A DNA stretch of 64,000 nt from Vanessa cardui (Eukaryota > Arthropoda > Insecta > Lepidoptera > Nymphalidae). Where the stretch lies: assembly GCF_905220365.1 (NCBI RefSeq), contig NC_061136.1, positions 13,433,702 to 13,497,701 on the forward strand. The letters are read 5' to 3'. The notes under the pieces were generated by a model. It was not told the DNA's origin and did no database searches. It saw nothing but the letters and a program-made list of their open reading frames with translations. The position numbers and the translations under genes were made by a program. Below are positions 54,297-64,000 of the stretch, piece by piece (position 1 is the stretch's first letter; every line of letters starts with the position of its first letter).

Positions 54297-54302
54297 AATA
54301 AA
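54297..54302 (+). terminator. Polyadenylation signal of SV2-like gene 2
   Basis: AATAAA, 129 bp after the stop codon and the first such hexamer downstream, so a short 3' UTR is expected. Confidence 0.6.
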
Positions 54303-56479
54303 AATATTCCCTTTCTTTATTATAATTTATCGTATTCTAATCTCATTCATCTCAGTCAGACTCACAACTTAACAGTAAATCGGCGAATCATGGAGTACTG
54401 TCCCTATTTACAATATTTTACTTTATATATAGCCGAGAACGCATTTTTAACAATACATTTACAATAAAACCGAAAAATAATTTAGCTTGTTGAAATGTAC
54501 ATAAAATTCTTAGGTTAACAGTCAATTAACAGATTAAAAATACATACAAAAGTTTTTATACAGATTAAAAATAATTAAAATATCCGTGTTTTTTTTTTTC
54601 AATAACATATCGTTAAAAATGCTATCCCTTACTTTATTAAGGCGTTATATCAGTCTAATGTAATGACTAAACAGCGTTTACATTAAATAAATATGTACTT
54701 TTATTACTTATATTATCTGTGACGGATTATGCTGGGTGAGGCACTTGTGCTGAATACATAATTATTATATTTAGACCAGTTAATTATATTTTACATCATA
54801 ATTACTTCTAATATTTAATAAAAAATAAATAATTGTGAATCTAAATTTGTTGATATCTGTAACAATTATATAAAAGCTAATTTTTGTGTTATACATAAAT
54901 TGATTTCTAATTTATCTAAATAAAAAAAAAATTCTTCAATAGCTTGTTAGATAACATGAGTTTTATCTACAAAAATTGATAAATTAATAACAATTTAAAT
55001 ATTAGACGCAATGTCGCGTGACATTCGATTATGATCACAACAAAATTAAAAAAAACAGTTTTTAAAATATGAGTGTGTAATAATTCTGTAAACTGGCCTT
55101 TCCTATTCACCGATACACCCAGATAAGACAAAGCAAGATCGTTTAATAGACTAGACTTTAATCTTATTGTCAACTCCAATCGCTTTGTCCAAGCAGCACT
55201 CTTAAATTCGAGCTTTAATATTAAAACGTAATATGTATAATATAATTAATTACTTAATCGTATAGGTCAGTTAAATTGACTGAGTTACCCTACATAGATT
55301 TTGGATTATATTCATACATTCTGAATACAACGCAAGGCACAAAGTTTGTGTGTGGTTTTATTTTATATTACTAACTATAAAACGAAATAAGAAATTAACA
55401 CGATTGCACTATCATTTTTTTTTTCATACGCATTTACACGTCAAATTGCAGATCTTTTAAATAACTAAACAAATTCTATGGATCGGCGTTGCTCCCACAG
55501 AGTTTTGAGATAATTCATAACCTTCCTTTACCGAAATCGATTAAAATGCTTATCGCACAGCCTTCTTCACGTTTAAACTCCGACTTGATACGAATTATGT
55601 CAAATTTTGTACAAAAAAAAAAAACAAAGAAAACTTATTTCTTAAATAATTACTCGCTAAAGGTAAGGCATAGTTCATAATTATAAATAGTTAATTACAA
55701 ATATTTATAGTACATAATAAACTTTTATATACACAGTCTCGCGTAACTTAAAGCCGTGTTTTTTACATATTTATACATTTTAAAATTGTACAAATTGGAC
55801 AATGGTACCATTCGTGAATTTAAAACAATTTTTAAAAGATATGGACGCGTTTGTCACAATATAAACTACGACGGAGTCATCATTATGATCGGAGAATTTC
55901 AACTTAATAAATTGCCTTTCCTTTGTTTTAATTTAGACAAATTTAAATGTCACTACCACAGATAATAAATATTTTGTGTAATGTCAGAATGATATCTTCA
56001 AAAAAGTTTTCATTGCAATTATTACATTTAAGCTTGAGAAATAAATAATTATTAATTGAAAACATAAATTTTCCTTCCCTTTTAATATTTAAAATTCATC
56101 CATTGAGTTAAATAATTTTTTTTTTAGAGAAATAAAACGTAATCAAAGTAATATTATCTATGGTAGTGACATTATAAAAAAAATGAATTTGACAATTTAC
56201 TTATAAATAAAATAATTGTTCACACATTTTTGTTATATAATAATCCAATTCGATTTTTCTTTTGTTAAAAACATAATTTGGTCATTTTCTTCTATATCAT
56301 ATTCTGTAAATATATTGTCAAACATTTAGCAAATGCATTTTATTTTTGTTTTACAAACTTGTCTATTGGAATTATAATTTCCATATACATACTAAATTCA
56401 CAGTAGTAATTTCCATATACATACTAAATTCACAGTAACATTGATCACTTTGATAAAATCAGTGATAATCATTGTATAT
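54303..56479. other. Convergent intergenic region
   Basis: Very AT-rich DNA with no recognisable repeat and no supported exon, probably including the 3' UTR of Dad at its right side. A 33-bp direct duplication occurs near 56368-56435 (units beginning 'taatttccatatacatacta'). Confidence 0.4.
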
Positions 56480-56935
56480 GCACTAGAAGTAAGGATAAAC
56501 TTATAACGCCAAGTTTCCGACTCCGCAAAGTCAATAGATCCTTCTTGGGGCAAGGTATCCGTTTCTATAATAAAATTCCGCAGAAATTTTTAACTTTGCC
56601 GTTTAGTAAATTCAAATCGTTTGTTAAAAATACATTGTTAGAAAAAGCATACTATTCGATACAAGATTTTGTAGATGATAAAAAAGCGTGGAGTTAATAC
56701 CTGTTGACTTCCAAGCAGGATACATAAATTGAAATAATTGTATTTAATTAACATGACGTTGTATTTTTTAAATGTTAAAAAAGAGTAACTACTGAGTTTC
56801 TTGCCGGTTCTTCTCGGTAGAATCTACTTTCCGAACCGGTGGTAGCTTCACTTAATTGTAAAATGACGATTCAAAAGTGCTTATAAAAGCCTACTTGAAT
56901 AAAGTTTATTTTGATTTGATTTTGATTTGAAAATA
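56480..56935 (+). mobile_element. LINE 3' end with intact C-terminal codons (family D reference copy)
   Basis: About 56488-56698 encodes the last 69 or so residues of ORF2 (including RSFLGQGIRFYNKIPQKF and FVDDKKAWS) with a stop at 56696-56698. A 3' UTR with 'ctactgagtttcttgccggt' follows, and then a (TTTTGAT)n tail. It is 5'-truncated, as is usual for LINEs. It serves to identify the other family D fragments. Confidence 0.85.
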
Positions 56936-57215
56936 AATAAAAATATATTCCAGTGTCGATTGATACTAATGTTGGTTTGATAAAGTTATAAATTATCATG
57001 AACAAAAAATATAGACAACCACGCCCCATTGGGCTTCAAACACCATTTCTGTTGATTTTTCACTTAGTGACACCAAAATTGACAAGAATTTCCTTGCCAC
57101 TGAGTAAATAAACTTGAATTTAATCCTTAGATCCATAAGAATCCTTATAGCGTTCATTACACTTTGGTCCATTTCCACATTTAGCACTTCACTGATACAC
57201 CCAATAGTCTTAGCG

Positions 57216-57560
57216 TCAGCTCGGAGGAGCTAGAAGTACTTCCAACCAGCACGGACAAGCGGTAACGTCCCGTCTCGAGTATTTCGGCCCCCAGCCTTTC
57301 GCGAAGGATATCCTCACGGACCTGGGGTCGACGGGGCCCACGTGCGGTAACGAAATGGGCGGCGGGGGGGTCGAAGGGTCGAATATGCATAGGCAATGTC
57401 CTGGGGCGACCCTCCACACTAGTAAGGCTTTAGCCGCGGCCGCGTCCAACGCTGGAGAGCTGACGAACACAGGCTCTTGGCTCCGGTTGTAGAGCCAGAC
57501 CCCGTCCGTCTCCAGGGACAGGGTCACGCCTAAGCCTATCTTCGCTCGAGTTTTCCGCAC
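57216..57560 (-). CDS. Dad: Dad, last exon (MH2 core and C-terminus)
   Basis: Follows an ATCTTTCCAG acceptor and opens in frame at VRKTRAKIGLG. 114 residues to TGA at 57216-57218. It carries the L3-loop region RISFAKGWGPKYSR and the CPCWLEVLL helix. GC content and codon use differ sharply from the surrounding AT-rich DNA. A proline-rich insert (STPPPPISLP) lies where Smad6/7 loops vary. Confidence 0.95.
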   Translation of the reverse strand: MRKTRAKIGLGVTLSLETDGVWLYNRSQEPVFVSSPALDAAAAKALLVWRVAPGHCLCIFDPSTPPPPISLPHVGPVDPRSVRISFAKGWGPKYSRRDVTACPCWLEVLLAPPS

Positions 57561-60500
57561 CTGGAAAGATATTATACATGTTTATTTTCTTCATACATTA
57601 TTTTAGAAGCGAAACATTTGACATATCATTAATAAAAAGGGTTAACGAGTCATAAATTTGAATAAAACCATTAATAATCGATATTAATATTATAAATGTG
57701 AGAGTAACTCTGTCTGTCTGGCTGCCTATCCCTCTTTCACGACCAAACCGCTGAACCGATTTTGATGAAATTAGGATATCATTCAAATTGAACTTCAAGG
57801 GACATAGACTACTTTCATGCTTAAAACATGACAACCAACAACGAAAAACGAAAGCAAATCCCCGGGCGACTACTAGTTTAGTATAAAAGTGAACGAGCCT
57901 ACTTCAATAAGGATAATAGATTGCATTTGAAGAAGCTTATATTTAAACGATATAACGTTGAATAGAAATTATGTAACGTGAAACGTTCGTATCATAATCA
58001 CGAACTGTTCAACTCCGTAACAACATTAATTAAAGATAATTAAACACTAAGTTACGAATGATTTTTCCCGTTACAACATTAATTATAAAATCTCAGCAAT
58101 CATCGTATTCAATATATTCAATTATATAGAAGCTATTAGTTAAATTATAAGCGGCGTATGCGCAGCGTGTAGGTATCTCGAGTTATCGCTGAGGTTATCT
58201 GCGCGCGGAATGTACAACGTTAAATCAATTTACATAAATGCAATACGCACAATTTACTGCTCAATCCGAACGTAGAAGATTTATTTTGACCTATTAAATA
58301 TATCGGCTGGCGACTTTCGAAATCGATGAAATTTAATTAAGAGATATTTTGAGATTTAGATTGTGAGATATTTGCAAGAAACGTCTGGACTACTGCATCG
58401 CTACTGCTTCTTATTTAACTAACATAACTTTATTTTTCAAATTTCTTGCCGGTTCTTCTCGGTAGAGAATTCTTTCCGAACCGGTGGTAGCTTCACTTAA
58501 TTGTAAAATGACGATTCGGAAGCGCTTGTAAAAGCCTACTTGAATAATGTTTATTTTGATTTTGATTTTTGACTAATTCTACATCACATCACTATGTAGT
58601 ATATGTGTATTCCTTTGAAAGGTGAACGATCGAATGGTAAGGAATGGTTATTTCTATCAGTGCCAATGGATATTAGTGACTACATAACATCAGTTATAAA
58701 TAAGAAATGATAATCTATACATTTGATCATAGTGAATATTTAATGATTATTTCGATTGGATTAATCGTGTTATTATAAGTGTAGGTATATTATTTTTAGA
58801 AAGCAATGGCTTCCTGTATTTTATTGCTACTAATGGTATTAACATTTTGTGAATGTAACTTACAATTTATATACATATGGATATTTTTATGTGGTAGAGT
58901 ATTTTGTTAAAAACTTTTTCATTTAAAAAACTAAGAGCTTCGTGTTTTTTTTTTAACACATTTGTGTTCCTTACTATATACCTCCAGCATGATATCGAAC
59001 TTTGTTTATCTGTGACATAGATTTTTTTAGAACGAATTTTAATAACACTAGCACTGGCTGGCTAGTTTGGAGTAAACTAAATAGAAAAAAAATAAGCTCT
59101 TGCATAATATCTTGTACCAAGTGAACACATGAAATAAAAAAAATGTGATTTCTTAATTCGCAATTAAACTACACGATACTGAGTACATAATTAAATAACA
59201 GCAAAGCAATCAGTTTATTGAATTGATAATGGAGATGATTGTAAAAAACCGTGTACCGCATGTCTGAGCGCACGTACGCATGCGCGTTGCGGACGATTCG
59301 AATCACGTATGAGATTTTGGCAAAGCCGACCGTGACCGGTTTGTACGGAACCATTGTTTAGAAGCACTACGAAATCCGGCAACTATTGAATGTGTCAATC
59401 GCTACGGTACCTAAATAATCATTTGCGGGGATACTAATGCTTAATTTGGAAATAATATAAATACAGTCGTTATATACAAATATAAAATAGTTATATAAAT
59501 TTAAAATAGTTATACAAATTTAAAATAGTCTCTCCCGGTTCGTACCCGACGCAAAGCTGTCCATAATGACTGTCAAATCCCCTCTCTCTAAGGCCATAGC
59601 CAATGTCCCTGATTAAAGCAAGGAATTTGGAAATGATTTCTACTTTCATAGCGTATACTTAGACTAGGCGTGTGACTAGCGTTGTTGAAAGGGCTAGCCG
59701 TGCAAGTTTGACCAGTCTGCAATAATAGATGTCCTAATTGGTACCGACAGAATCTCATCCAGAATTTGAAGATGTCGTATAGAACGGATACGAATGGCAC
59801 TTAATATGGTCGCGTAAAGTAGCCAGTCTACCAAAAACGTAGATTTAAAATAAAAGTATATTATATTATATTTACTTGGTGATAGGGCTTTGTGCAAGCC
59901 CGTCTGGGTAGGTACCACCCACTCATCAGTTATTCTACCGCCAAATAACAGTACTCAGTATTATTGTATTCCGGTTGAAAGGGTGAGTGAGCCAGTGTAA
60001 CTACAGGCACAAGGGACATAACATCTTAGTTCCCAAGGTTGGTGGCACATTGACGATGTAAGGAATAGTTAATATTTCTTACAGCGTCATTGTCTATGGG
60101 TGATGGTGACCACTTACCATCAGGTGGCCCATATGCTCGTCCGCCAACCTATACCATAAAAAAAAAGTAATATTACCTGTTCAACTTGCGGTTCCTTGCT
60201 GTCGAGTGCGTCAAGACAGAGCCCGTGTCTGCCGGCGCACGTGCCGCCGAATACGTCGACAGCGCGCACGCGCACACTGAACTGCCGGCCTACCCTCTGG
60301 GTGAGCTCCCAGTACGCTAGTCTACACCACTCCGATTCCCAGCTTTGACGCTCTGAAATGAAGGAATAAACTAATTATTTAATGGTCAACAACAGCCAGT
60401 AACTTTCTTCCCTTTGAGGAGAAGGTTTGGAACATATTCCACCACGGTGTTCCAATGCGGGTTGGAGGAATATACATGTGGCAACATTTCTATGAAATTA

Positions 60501-63364
60501 GACACATGCAGGTCTCCTCACTATGTTTTCTTCACCGCCGAGCACGAGATTAATTATAAACACAAATTAAGCACAGGAATATACAGTTGTGCTTGCCTGG
60601 GCTTGAACCCGCAATCAACGGTTAAGATGCTCTTATTAAATAGTCAATACAAAATAATCATAATAAAAAATTGTTCCTTTATAATATTACGAAACCTATA
60701 AATTTATCAAAGGTACATTATTGAAATAGTGTTAATTACTCATTCTTTTAATTGTATTGTTGAATTTATAAATATTATCTTGTTATATTAACCTATATTA
60801 AATAAATCAATATTCAAATAATTATTATATGTTTGTGTGTCAAATTTATTTACCTAATCGTCTCTTAAAACAGATAGATACGCGCACGGTAGGTACACCT
60901 TAGCGACTCCTAAGTCATTGCCACTCCCTTTTTATTTAATGGGAGGGGGAAATAAATGTAATTTCTTAAAAGCAGAGTGTGCTGGTGTTATTTAAAAATA
61001 CCAGCAATTATTTTAATATGTAATTCTCGATATTGATAAATTTAACATCACTAATGATATGTCGCAAAAATCTCATCATTTTTCCAAATTGAGGCTATAA
61101 ATTTAAAATTCCAGAAAGGGACCTATGTATAATATTTATTGTACGAAAAGTATTCTTCCTTATAAACACATAACACACAAATTCGGATGCACTTTAAGGA
61201 ATATTTAGTACCTCTATAAGATCGAAACTTTGTCAAACGGTGTCACAACTTTTCGTCAGCCCCAAGGAAGTCGGCTGTTGTTTATTTACAAAGTTTATCG
61301 TTACGTGAGAGCTGAAGGCGCAAAGTACGTAGATGTCAACAGCTTCTCAAATAACAGTGTATTTCAGTAAAGTTACGTCACGCTATAGCTCCAGAAACTT
61401 GGCGCAAAAAGAGGTGACAGTGACGAACTGTCACGCCGAAACTCGCCAAAAATTTTAACTTCAAACTTAGATATGATGTTATTTCCGACGAATATTTCAT
61501 AAGACATACCATGCGGATGTTACAAATGGTGTGACAATAAATGACTGTTCGTTAATTTATTAATAAAACTTTATCAGAACGATAGAAAATGATTAGACTG
61601 ATTAGGAAATCGTTATCGGAAATTTTGGAAAATACTTCATGTATCATATTAATGGTATACGAAGTTTCAACTGTAAAAATATGGTAGTAAAAGCTATGAC
61701 ATTCTCTTCATATATAATTCTTGCAGCCACTGTTACCTGGCTTATATATGAATACTGGAAAGAACATCGGTCCAGTGCGTCGATGGGTAGACCAATCTAA
61801 TACGTCATTGCTATACAACGAACCAATTATTAGACATTTATTTAGTTCTTTTTAGTTGACGGTTTTAATTAGTTGCATAATTTAATAGGGATGATTGAGA
61901 AATAAATCCATTTAATTTCAAAATAAAGAGATAACTACAAAATTTGCAATTTTACAACTTTTGATTCGATAGATTTGATTCTATTCGTTTATTACCAAAG
62001 ATATAAGAAGATACTGAACGATATCGCTTGTTAATAAAAGATAAAATGTTATTTTTATAAACGGAATCGAAAACTGATTGTATGTAAACATTCTGTTGCC
62101 AACGCTACACGATTATGACGGGGAAATATGTCACTTTTGTTCAAGGAAAAATTTCCCAAAATATGTTAGTACATTACTTGCAATGAACTTTATATGAAAC
62201 TAACCTAGCAGTTCATAGAGGTAACAGCGACCTGGGTGATTTTTTCGCCTATTTTACGTGTCCTTTCTATCACTTATATAAGTCTGTATAATTATATATT
62301 TTCAAAATTGTCATTTATTAATCATATGTTATGATCATTGTATATTATTGAATGTAAATAAATGCGATTTTGTACATGCTATGTACTTATAGCAAAATTA
62401 TTACATATCTCTCTAAAATAAACGCTACAATTACACTTAATAATATTCTTGATAGCTGTAGTATTTGAATAACTGAATATATATCCCTATGTATGTATAT
62501 AAGACATATATATATTTAACTTAACATAATACCATCAGGTGTCTGACAAGTCCCATGAAAAATGGTAGCAGTATAGCGTAAGCCGGCGCCAGGCTGGCGG
62601 GCCGGCAATCGATCGTCAAGGTTATACCACGAGACACGTTCCTAACACCATGACGCCATGATTCGACCTGGTGGTATAAACGACCCTGGTACTTCGGGTT
62701 TCGATTGTAAAGTATTAAAAAAAGAATTATAACAATTGTTTGTCATATTAAGTATTTTATTGTTGTTGTTTAAATTTTCTCGTTTTTATTTTAATAGCTT
62801 ACACGCGGCAAAGAAAACCCGTCATACATCCAAGCGTTTATATTGATTAATGATTAGAAAATTTCAATACTAAGTTTTTATATGATTCAATATCTATGTA
62901 TCAGTAGTTTCATCGAAATCGGTTGATTAAACACTGATATAGGACGCTAGGCGCAAATCATATCTAAAGGGAGCTCGGGCGCGGTTCAAAGACCTCTGTA
63001 ATTGTGTATAATTAAACTTCACAACCTTCACGTTCGGTGACGTTTTACAGTATTAATTATAAATGCTAACCGTAGCTTTTTTAATGGGATTAATAAAACC
63101 TACGGCTATTATCCCACAGCTGGGCTAATTCTCTCCATTTGGAAACGATTTGCAGCTTCTACCACTACCACGGTCGTACAGCTAGTGTATCTTAATATAT
63201 ATAATACGAGCGGCCCGCCTCAGCTAACTAAATACTTAAAAAAATTTACTGAAGTTGTGGTGAAATAAAACTGTGGTACCAACCTTCGCCGTCAGTGGCG
63301 AGGGAGCCCGTCGCTAGCCGCTCATGGTCCGTCCTCCTCGCGTCTTCTGTAATCTCGCCATGTT
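57216..63364 (-). CDS. Dad: Dad, inhibitory Smad (Smad6/7), 3' part with complete MH2 domain
   Basis: Three minus-strand exons, 63284-63364, 60177-60352 and 57216-57560, join in one frame (phases 2/1, 1/0, 0/stop) and run on beyond the right edge. The product is an inhibitory Smad, which blocks Dpp/BMP signalling by occupying type I receptors and by competing with receptor Smads. A hydrophilic linker (HGEITEDARRTDHERLATGS) precedes the MH2 domain. MH2 starts at WCRLAYWELTQRVGRQF and continues through KIGLGVTLSLETDGVWLYNR, VDPRSVRISFAKGWGPKYSR and CPCWLEVLL, then SerStop. As in Smad6/7, the protein ends right after the LEVLL segment with no SSxS receptor-phosphorylation tail. The MH1-like N-terminal half is outside the window. 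An exact BMP activation-element match lies in the intron at 62585-62599, in keeping with Dad being a direct feedback target. Confidence 0.92.
57678..57876 (+). mobile_element. Lep1-type Helitron in Dad intron
   Basis: Starts TCGATATTAATATTATAAAT, contains 'ccaaaccgctgaaccgattt', and ends CGGGCGACTACTAG|T with a host A before TC. Lies about 120 bp upstream of the last Dad exon. Confidence 0.78.
58436..58572 (+). repeat. LINE 3' end (family D), Dad intron
   Basis: 'tttcttgccggttcttctcg' through 'tttccgaaccggtggtagct' to a TTTTGATTTTGATTTTTG tail. Confidence 0.75.
59869..60169 (+). repeat. Family B repeat, best copy, next to Dad donor site
   Basis: A complete copy from 'tatttacttggtgatagggc' to 'ccgccaacctataccat' and an A-run (60158-60166). 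The run ends about 10 bp from the Dad exon boundary at 60177, so on the Dad strand the intron opens with the donor and then a T-run. Confidence 0.87.
60177..60352 (-). CDS. Dad: Dad, MH2 first exon
   Basis: 58 full codons after the split Glu (G|AG). RQSWESEWCRLAYWELTQRV begins the MH2 fold, and DVFGGTCAGRHGLCLDAL is the inhibitory-Smad variant of the first MH2 strands. Acceptor CATTTCAG, donor G|GTAATA. Bracketed by a family B repeat about 10 bp beyond its donor and a SINE-A about 35 bp before its acceptor. Confidence 0.92.
60388..60645 (-). mobile_element. SINE-A, subfamily 1, beside Dad acceptor
   Basis: A reverse copy with 'aacaacagccagtaactttc' at the tail end, the 'ccctttgaggagaaggtttg' block, body and part of the head (to 'cggttaagatgc'). 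Confidence 0.83.
62585..62599 (+). promoter_or_regulatory. BMP activation element (Mad/Medea site) in Dad intron
   Basis: GGCGCCAGGCTGGCG fits the fly Dpp/BMP activation-element consensus GGCGCCA-N4-GNCV at every defined position (consensus from memory of the Dad enhancer work). It overlaps GCCGGCGC, a Mad GCCGNCGC site, and GGCGCC also suits Brinker. It sits in an imperfect GC palindrome (62582-62606) in otherwise AT-rich, apparently non-repetitive DNA about 700 bp into the intron after the linker exon. Confidence 0.6.
63284..63364 (-). CDS. Dad: Dad, linker exon
   Basis: 81 bp with acceptor CTATTCCAG and donor G|GTTGGT. The frame fixed by the downstream exon is open (HGEITEDARRTDHERLATGS...TDGE). 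The sequence is charged and low in hydrophobics, as expected of the Smad linker. Support comes from phase fit and splice sites; linker sequence is not conserved enough to confirm by eye. Confidence 0.65.
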
Positions 63365-63394
63365 CTGGAATAGAGTGAGTTTGAGTTAATTGGG

Positions 63395-63432
63395 AGTTAC
63401 TACTGAGTTTCTTGACGGTTTTCATTAGTAGA
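63395..63432 (+). repeat. LINE 3'-end fragment interrupted by the adjacent MITE
   Basis: 'gttactactgagtttcttga' and 'cggttttcattagtaga' are a family D remnant. The downstream part expected after 'tagaatctactttcc' is displaced by the element starting at 63439. Confidence 0.5.
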
Positions 63433-63438
63433 CCTTAA

Positions 63439-63987
63439 GGGCCCTCGCCCACGGAGACTTTTTGTAGCGATGCAGTCGCGCGTTTCGTAAAAGCGCGACA
63501 GCAGCGATACTAACGCTCGTTAGTCGCATTTGCAACGCGCCACACCATCGCAACTGTATCGATGCAAACGCGCGGCCATGTCGGACGACATCGGGGAGAG
63601 AACGTTGGGGGAATGGCGCGTGAGTAGAGAAACGAGCGAAACCACCAAGTAATCTCTCTTTGTTAAATGGGTGCATCCAATATTGACGCCGGTTTCGTTG
63701 CCCTCGTTTCGGCTGCTCACAAAGCAGCACCAAAGACAACGTGACTAATGTTGGCTCAACGGAGTCCATCTTGCAACGTTAGCGATCACCACAGGCAATT
63801 TTGTGCCGTTACTGAATCGCATTTGCATCGCGACAGAAGCGCGACAGTATTGCGTTGACATCGCGACTGAATCGTGGTTATGTGGGCGAGGGCTCACTGC
63901 CAGCGATCGCATCGCGACTGTATCGATGCGAATATGCGACAGCATCGCTACTGCATTGCTACAAAAAGTCGCCGTGGGCGAGGGCCC
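63439..63987. mobile_element. 549-bp Harbinger-like MITE with TAA duplication
   Basis: The ends GGGCCCTCGCCCACGGAGAC and (reverse) GGGCCCTCGCCCACGGCGAC form inverted repeats of over 35 bp with few mismatches. TAA flanks both sides (63436-63438 and 63988-63990). The interior is GC-rich with many CGATGC/GCGAC sub-repeats, and an extra terminus-like 'ggcgagggctcactgcc' at 63887. Open frames inside it are by-products of this composition. The 3-bp TAA duplication points to PIF/Harbinger. Confidence 0.85.
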
Positions 63988-64000
63988 TAAGATACTTAAT

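Noticed and set aside
57181..57417. Alternative minus-strand frame ending at 57181
   Set aside because: It overlaps the Dad MH2 exon in another frame. The MH2 motifs decide the frame.
59520..59830. Degenerate protein-like stretch on the minus strand
   Set aside because: It vaguely resembles repeat-encoded proteins but has stops and frame changes. I could not assign it to a family.
63425..63945. Three overlapping minus-strand frames near the right edge
   Set aside because: They lie wholly inside the GC-rich MITE and reflect its sub-repeats.

Overview
The window is nuclear DNA from a moth or butterfly (Lepidoptera). It is AT-rich, carries small exons with GT/AG junctions in long introns, and is crowded with lepidopteran-type short interspersed repeats, Helitrons ending in CTAG|T, and LINE tails. 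I see no bacterial operons, CRISPR arrays, rRNA or true tRNA genes. Naming the species would need a database search.

Three protein-coding genes can be supported by joining exons in phase. (1) Minus strand, 28476 down to 1047 and running off the left edge: the first two coding exons of a gene that resembles a second SV2-type transporter. They are separated by a 27.4-kb intron full of mobile elements, with a promoter-like GC-richer block at about 28660-28810. (2) Plus strand, 41886-54168: a complete ten-exon SV2-like major-facilitator transporter of 525 residues. Genes 1 and 2 diverge, with about 13.4 kb between their start codons. (3) Minus strand, 63364 down to 57216: the 3' half of the inhibitory Smad gene Dad (Smad6/7 type), which encodes a full MH2 domain. 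Genes 2 and 3 converge. An intron of Dad holds an exact match to the BMP 'activation element' consensus, GGCGCCA-N4-GNCV. This suggests that the Dpp/BMP negative-feedback loop is wired in cis here as it is in flies.

Region by region: 1-28.5 kb is the giant intron of gene 1. It holds a recent LTR retrotransposon with identical LTRs (2355-5008), a 224-bp-arm foldback (7347-7944), a non-autonomous hAT with a perfect 8-bp target duplication (13715-14225), a reverse-transcriptase ORF from a 5'-truncated LINE (18207-19874), a small TIR element with TTA duplication (21839-22031), and many SINEs and Helitrons. 28.8-41.7 kb is intergenic, with repeats, a perfect 24-bp hairpin and a CRE/E2F-site cluster. 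41.9-54.2 kb is gene 2. 54.3-57.2 kb is the convergent intergenic stretch with a LINE 3' end. 57.2-64 kb is Dad, and a Harbinger-like element closes the window.

The most common repeat is a tRNA-derived SINE (here SINE-A). It falls into two subfamilies whose body and tail differences co-segregate. I found no self-contained undescribed system. The most noteworthy signals are the Dad intronic BMP element, two exons closely bracketed by mobile elements, the long hairpin in a transcribed intron, and several near-perfect hairpins with 2-3-base loops that look like template-switch products.
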